Of a stretch of 24,993 bases of DNA, positions 22,603 through 24,993 are shown in pieces. The DNA lies in NCBI GenBank assembly GCA_964399875.1, contig CAYNRQ010000010.1:1-24993 (forward strand). The letters are read 5' to 3'. Each line of letters begins with the position of its first letter. Positions within the stretch are counted from its first letter, which is position 1. Under the pieces are notes generated by a model. That model was not told the DNA's origin and did not search any database. It saw only the letters and a program-made list of their open reading frames with translations. Source of the stretch: CAYNRQ01 sp964399875. Its GTDB lineage: Archaea > Aenigmatarchaeota > Aenigmatarchaeia > QMZP01. The position numbers were made by a program, and so were the translations under genes.

Positions 22603-23043
22603 AATTTGTACGGACTCACATGTGTGAGGGACCTCACCAACCGCAAGACTAGGGATGTCATCTGGGCTTTCGCACAGATATGCCTCAGTGATAGGATTCA
22701 TCTCAATTATATAATTAACCAAATCACTGTTATCATGGGTTTGGGTCCAAACTTCCCATTCATCAAGCGTCATATTAACAATAACTGTGTGACTAAGAAT
22801 GTATGGAGCTTTGGGTCTCCTTGCATAGTAAAATCCATCTTTATAATTAACAACACCGGGATGAGGTAAAGCAGGAAGTAATCCAACTTCGTTATTGTCG
22901 TCAAGAACGAAACTCATCATATTGGTATAATCCGCTTTTGTTTTATATACCCATAAAGCCGGGCCAGTTTGACCATATGATTGGATACACCCACTTACAA
23001 GAACTACACTGATTACCAAAGCAAGCAATATGAAAACTTTCAT
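22573..23043 (-). CDS. Predicted lipoprotein, unknown function
   Basis: A 156-aa exported protein. The N-terminus is a lipoprotein signal: MKVF, a hydrophobic core ILLALVISVVL, then the lipobox VSGC with Cys19 as the modified residue. The mature part has no known domain; it contains TGPALWVYKTKADYTNMMSF, KDGFYYARRPKAPYILSHTV and three more Cys. TATA-like CTTTATATC at about 23097-23089 supports a minus-strand transcript. The C-terminus (MTGGEELTN) is echoed by a partial frame at the right edge of the window, so it may belong to a paralogous family. Confidence 0.75.
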   Translation of the reverse strand: MKVFILLALVISVVLVSGCIQSYGQTGPALWVYKTKADYTNMMSFVLDDNNEVGLLPALPHPGVVNYKDGFYYARRPKAPYILSHTVIVNMTLDEWEVWTQTHDNSDLVNYIIEMNPITEAYLCESPDDIPSLAVGEVPHTCESVQIMTGGEELTN

Positions 23044-23086
23044 GTATTACATTTACATTTAATCTGAACTACCAGCCCCTAAATAA

Positions 23087-23347
23087 GATATAAAGATATC
23101 GATTCTTTTCGGTAAAATCCGCCGCCGATTAGACATAACACTAAGTTATCAGGCACCTTTACAGCCAGAAGAAGGTTCCAGGGTTAGAACATTTGAAGTT
23201 GTGTGGACACCTGAAATAGAAAAAACCGAAAAAGAAAAGGGGGAGGAAAGAGACATTGCCGATTATGGAACATTCTCAGGAACCTATATAGACACCGCCA
23301 AGACTGATTATCTGGGCCATAAAAAGAAGGGGTATCTGGAGAGCTAA
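23087..23347 (+). pseudogene. ATG-less 86-codon open frame, probable gene remnant
   Basis: After a TAA at 23084 the plus frame is open to TAA 23345-23347. It reads ILFGKIRRRLDITLSYQAPL, then RTFEVVWTPEIEKTEKEKGE and DYGTFSGTYIDTAKTDYLGH. The composition is protein-like but the frame contains no ATG, GTG or TTG at a useful place, so it is probably the 3' end of a gene truncated by a rearrangement near the lipoprotein gene. It ends against the HerA-like gene stop (convergent, overlapping by 2 bp). Family not recognised. Confidence 0.45.
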
Positions 23348-24639
23348 TCAAACAGGCCCTTTTCCTTTATTGCTGCCGGAGAGCCTCCGGCGTGCCAGCT
23401 TAATCTTGGCCTTACCTGTACAGAATACAGCCTCTCTGAGTTATCATCCAGAACTATTGCAGCACCTGTTTGCCTTGGCAGTGAATTTATCAGTTCCTTT
23501 ATATCTTTTAAAACATATGTTTGCATTATGCTTCTTAAAGCGTTTATGTCAGCCTCTGCTGTTAGTCTGTGGGATATTATTAAATCTGATTGAGCCAGTG
23601 CCTCTGGGTGAAGCTTATTAGGCATCTGGGTTATCAGGACAAGGGATATGCCAGGCTCCCTTCCCTCCTTTACCAGGGTTAACATAGGTTCTGTTGCAGC
23701 TGTTTTCCCCTCAGAAGGAATGAACTGATGTGCCTCATCAATTATCATCCATACCATGGGTATGGTCTCTTCTGCTTCACCACTCATAATCTCAAACTCT
23801 TCACCCTTCCTTGCCCGAAGCCTGTACTGGAAGATTCTTCTGGCAAGCATACCTATAACCATACTTCTCACACCCCACCCGGACTCAGTTCTTGGGAAAT
23901 GTGAAACATCTATTATAGAAACTTTTCCCTTCTGGAACAGGTCCTTAACAGAGGTTCCTTTTTTCTCGAATATTCCCCAGTCTCTTGCTGATTCGAATCT
24001 GCTTGTTAGAGCATTTTTTATTTTTTGATCTGTTCTTTGGTCCTCCTGGATTTCATTTATTATATCATCCACTGAATATATGTTTTCATATCTCTTCTTC
24101 ATGGATTTGATTATCCTTTCTATAGCAAGTCCATGTGCATCCATTGGATCGAATCTGAATGTTAATATCCAGTCCAGGGCTGTCAGTTCACCGCATGGAA
24201 GCTTAAGTTTCCTGTTTACCTTTATCCCAATATTTTCATATTCTTCTGCGAACATCTTTGGGACAAAAAGCCTTACATCCATTCCCTTTGATTTCAGGCC
24301 CCATTCTTTAAGCAATTCAGTATCCTTTTCATTGGGCTTTCCCATTGACCAGAATATCCCCATTGTATCAATCATGAGGACAGAAAGATTGTTTTTTATT
24401 TCCGGAGGCAGCATCGTTATTTCCTCGCCTATAACACATGCTGAGTAGCTCTTTCCTGAGCCTCTCTTTCCTGTTATCAGAACGATGTGGGGCCTTACCA
24501 CATCCATGCATATGGGGTTTGTCAGATGGGCCTCTTCACCTTTTCCGACTATGTGCCTACCTATAAAAGCGGTTCCAGTCAGACCAAATGCCTGCATATC
24601 CTTAACATTTCTTCCAATAACTATCTTCTCCAGTGCCAT
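23344..24639 (-). CDS. HerA-like ATPase (DUF87, FtsK/HerA superfamily)
   Basis: Hexameric DNA-translocase-type ATPase, 431 aa from ATG 24639 (MALEKIVIGRNVKD). Walker A GKRGSGKS is at about residues 57-64 and Walker B MVWMIIDEAHQFIPSEGK near 300, followed by KEGREPGISLVLITQMPNKL, the sensor/arginine-finger region typical of HerA. The frame is open 26 codons further upstream, but that part overlaps repeat copy C and is not conserved-looking. HerA normally works with the NurA nuclease in DNA end resection; NurA is not in this window. The N-terminal beta-barrel typical of HerA is short here, so a HerA-like relative is possible. Confidence 0.9.
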   Translation of the reverse strand: MALEKIVIGRNVKDMQAFGLTGTAFIGRHIVGKGEEAHLTNPICMDVVRPHIVLITGKRGSGKSYSACVIGEEITMLPPEIKNNLSVLMIDTMGIFWSMGKPNEKDTELLKEWGLKSKGMDVRLFVPKMFAEEYENIGIKVNRKLKLPCGELTALDWILTFRFDPMDAHGLAIERIIKSMKKRYENIYSVDDIINEIQEDQRTDQKIKNALTSRFESARDWGIFEKKGTSVKDLFQKGKVSIIDVSHFPRTESGWGVRSMVIGMLARRIFQYRLRARKGEEFEIMSGEAEETIPMVWMIIDEAHQFIPSEGKTAATEPMLTLVKEGREPGISLVLITQMPNKLHPEALAQSDLIISHRLTAEADINALRSIMQTYVLKDIKELINSLPRQTGAAIVLDDNSERLYSVQVRPRLSWHAGGSPAAIKEKGLFD

Positions 24640-24662
24640 AACAATCCGGATTTCTATTAATA

Positions 24663-24687
24663 ATCTCAAACAGTTATTTGTTAGCTC
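24663..24687 (-). repeat. Repeat copy C, upstream of the HerA-like gene
   Basis: ATCTCAAACAGTTATTTG then TTAGCTC on the plus strand matches repeat copies A and B with a few changes. It lies just before the start of the HerA-like gene, where it could be the scar of a lost lipoprotein-gene end. Confidence 0.5.
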
Positions 24688-24783
24688 ATATCGCCATGAG
24701 TTAGCGCTTGAGAGCATATTGTCTCTTCTTTTTCATCGGACAGGGTATCATGCCTCGTCTTTGCATTAAAGGCACTATACACC

Positions 24784-24819
24784 TCTTCATCTCTGGTCTA
24801 ACCTTTGAAGAGATGAAGA
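24784..24819. repeat. 11-bp perfect inverted repeat
   Basis: TCTTCATCTCT and AGAGATGAAGA separated by 14 bp. It is the first of several inverted repeats in the gene-free stretch 24718-24952. Confidence 0.55.
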
Positions 24820-24865
24820 ATTCCTCATGGCTGCCTGTGCAGGCCGCTTGTTGGTTGTTGATGTT

Positions 24866-24933
24866 ACTGGTTCTCGTGCATCAGCACGAGATGCAGCACA
24901 TCTGTTGAGCAAAGCTGCAAGACTGTGACCAGT
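24866..24933 (+). ncRNA. Candidate structured RNA, three-way junction
   Basis: Three perfect helices tile without gaps: P1 ACTGGT 24866-24871 with ACCAGT 24928-24933; P2 TCTCGTGC 24872-24879 with GCACGAGA 24884-24891 (loop ATCA); P3 TGCAGC 24892-24897 with GCTGCA 24914-24919. An 8-nt linker follows. On the plus strand P1 can be extended by two G-U pairs (24864-24865 with 24934-24935), a weak hint for strand. No promoter is obvious. The pairing was done by eye. Confidence 0.4.
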
Positions 24934-24941
24934 GGATTCTT

Positions 24942-24982
24942 ATCTCAAACGGTTAATTGATTAGCTCCTTACCACCAGTCAC
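24942..24982 (-). repeat. Repeat copy B
   Basis: Matches copy A at 22562-22602 over about 41 bp, including 18 identical bases at the left end. It spans the stop codon of the partial frame at the window edge. Confidence 0.7.
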
Positions 24983-24993
24983 ACACAATTGGT
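24953..24993 (-). CDS. 3' end of a probable lipoprotein paralogue (partial)
   Basis: The last codons before TAA 24955-24953 read QLCVTGGKELIN, compared with IMTGGEELTN at the end of the lipoprotein at 22573-23043, and the identity goes on past the stop. The gene would extend beyond the window. With only 12 codons the call rests on the repeat. Confidence 0.4.
   Translation of the reverse strand, partial: QLCVTGGKELIN

Noticed and set aside
22423..22869. A 148-aa plus-strand gene
   Set aside because: About 300 bp of it lies antisense to the lipoprotein gene, which has a proper signal peptide and lipobox. Only the first part might be real.
24708..24908. A 66-aa plus-strand ORF at the right edge
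   Set aside because: It runs through the inverted repeats that look like folded RNA and has no recognisable protein features or ribosome-binding site.
1..24993. CRISPR arrays, tRNA and rRNA genes
   Set aside because: I looked for regularly spaced repeats and for tRNA T-loop motifs on both strands and found none outside coding sequence.

Overview
The window comes from an archaeon. It carries archaeal/eukaryotic-type ribosomal proteins (S4e, L30e), Rpo3, a NusA-like KH protein, RNase P protein Rnp1, SUI1/aIF1, both subunits of DNA topoisomerase VI, a TrmB-type regulator, a DRG-type GTPase and a HerA-like ATPase. Most promoters that can be read are AT-rich TATA boxes 10-50 bp from the start codon. 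The DNA is AT-rich. Many ribosomal proteins have Lys/Glu-rich tails, and several small genes of unknown function are woven into the ribosomal operon. That style fits a DPANN or other uncultured archaeon, but the lineage is inference.

Region 1 (about 1-10.6 kb, minus strand, read right to left) is one long translation/transcription cluster: L23, L2, S19, unknown 100-aa protein, L22, unknown 91-aa protein, S3, L29, aIF1/SUI1, Rnp1, S17, L14, a tRNA-binding OB-fold protein, a short ORF, L24, S4e, L5, S14, S8, L30e, NusA, Rpo3 and a coupled 44-codon ORF. It joins pieces of the S10, spc and RNA polymerase operons. S8 is followed directly by L30e-NusA-Rpo3, where L6, L32e and the rest of spc would usually come. 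A gap between Rnp1 and S17 holds a promoter and a sequence that folds on paper into a three-way junction. A frameshifted small gene with an A_AAA_AAG heptamer lies at the left edge.

Region 2 (10.8-17.1 kb) starts with an unknown 321-aa gene and a divergent TrmB-family regulator, both lying between L23 and L4. L3, the usual partner of L4, is absent. A palindromic TATA region separates L4 (minus) from KsgA/Dim1 (plus), which is followed by topoisomerase VI B and A.

Region 3 (17.1-20.9 kb) is a decay zone. It holds a small Cys-containing protein with a striking 25-bp dyad promoter, a broken IS110 transposase fused in frame to the tail of a membrane-anchored surface protein, an intact AAA+/DUF4143 ATPase, a twice-frameshifted secreted MopE-like protein, and a broken IS1595/ISXO2 transposase.

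Region 4 (20.9-25.0 kb) has a DRG/Obg GTPase, a membrane-anchored Holliday-resolvase-like nuclease, a lipoprotein, an ATG-less open frame, a HerA-like ATPase, and a structured non-coding stretch. At the right edge is the tail of what looks like a second copy of the lipoprotein gene. I saw no tRNA, rRNA or CRISPR array.
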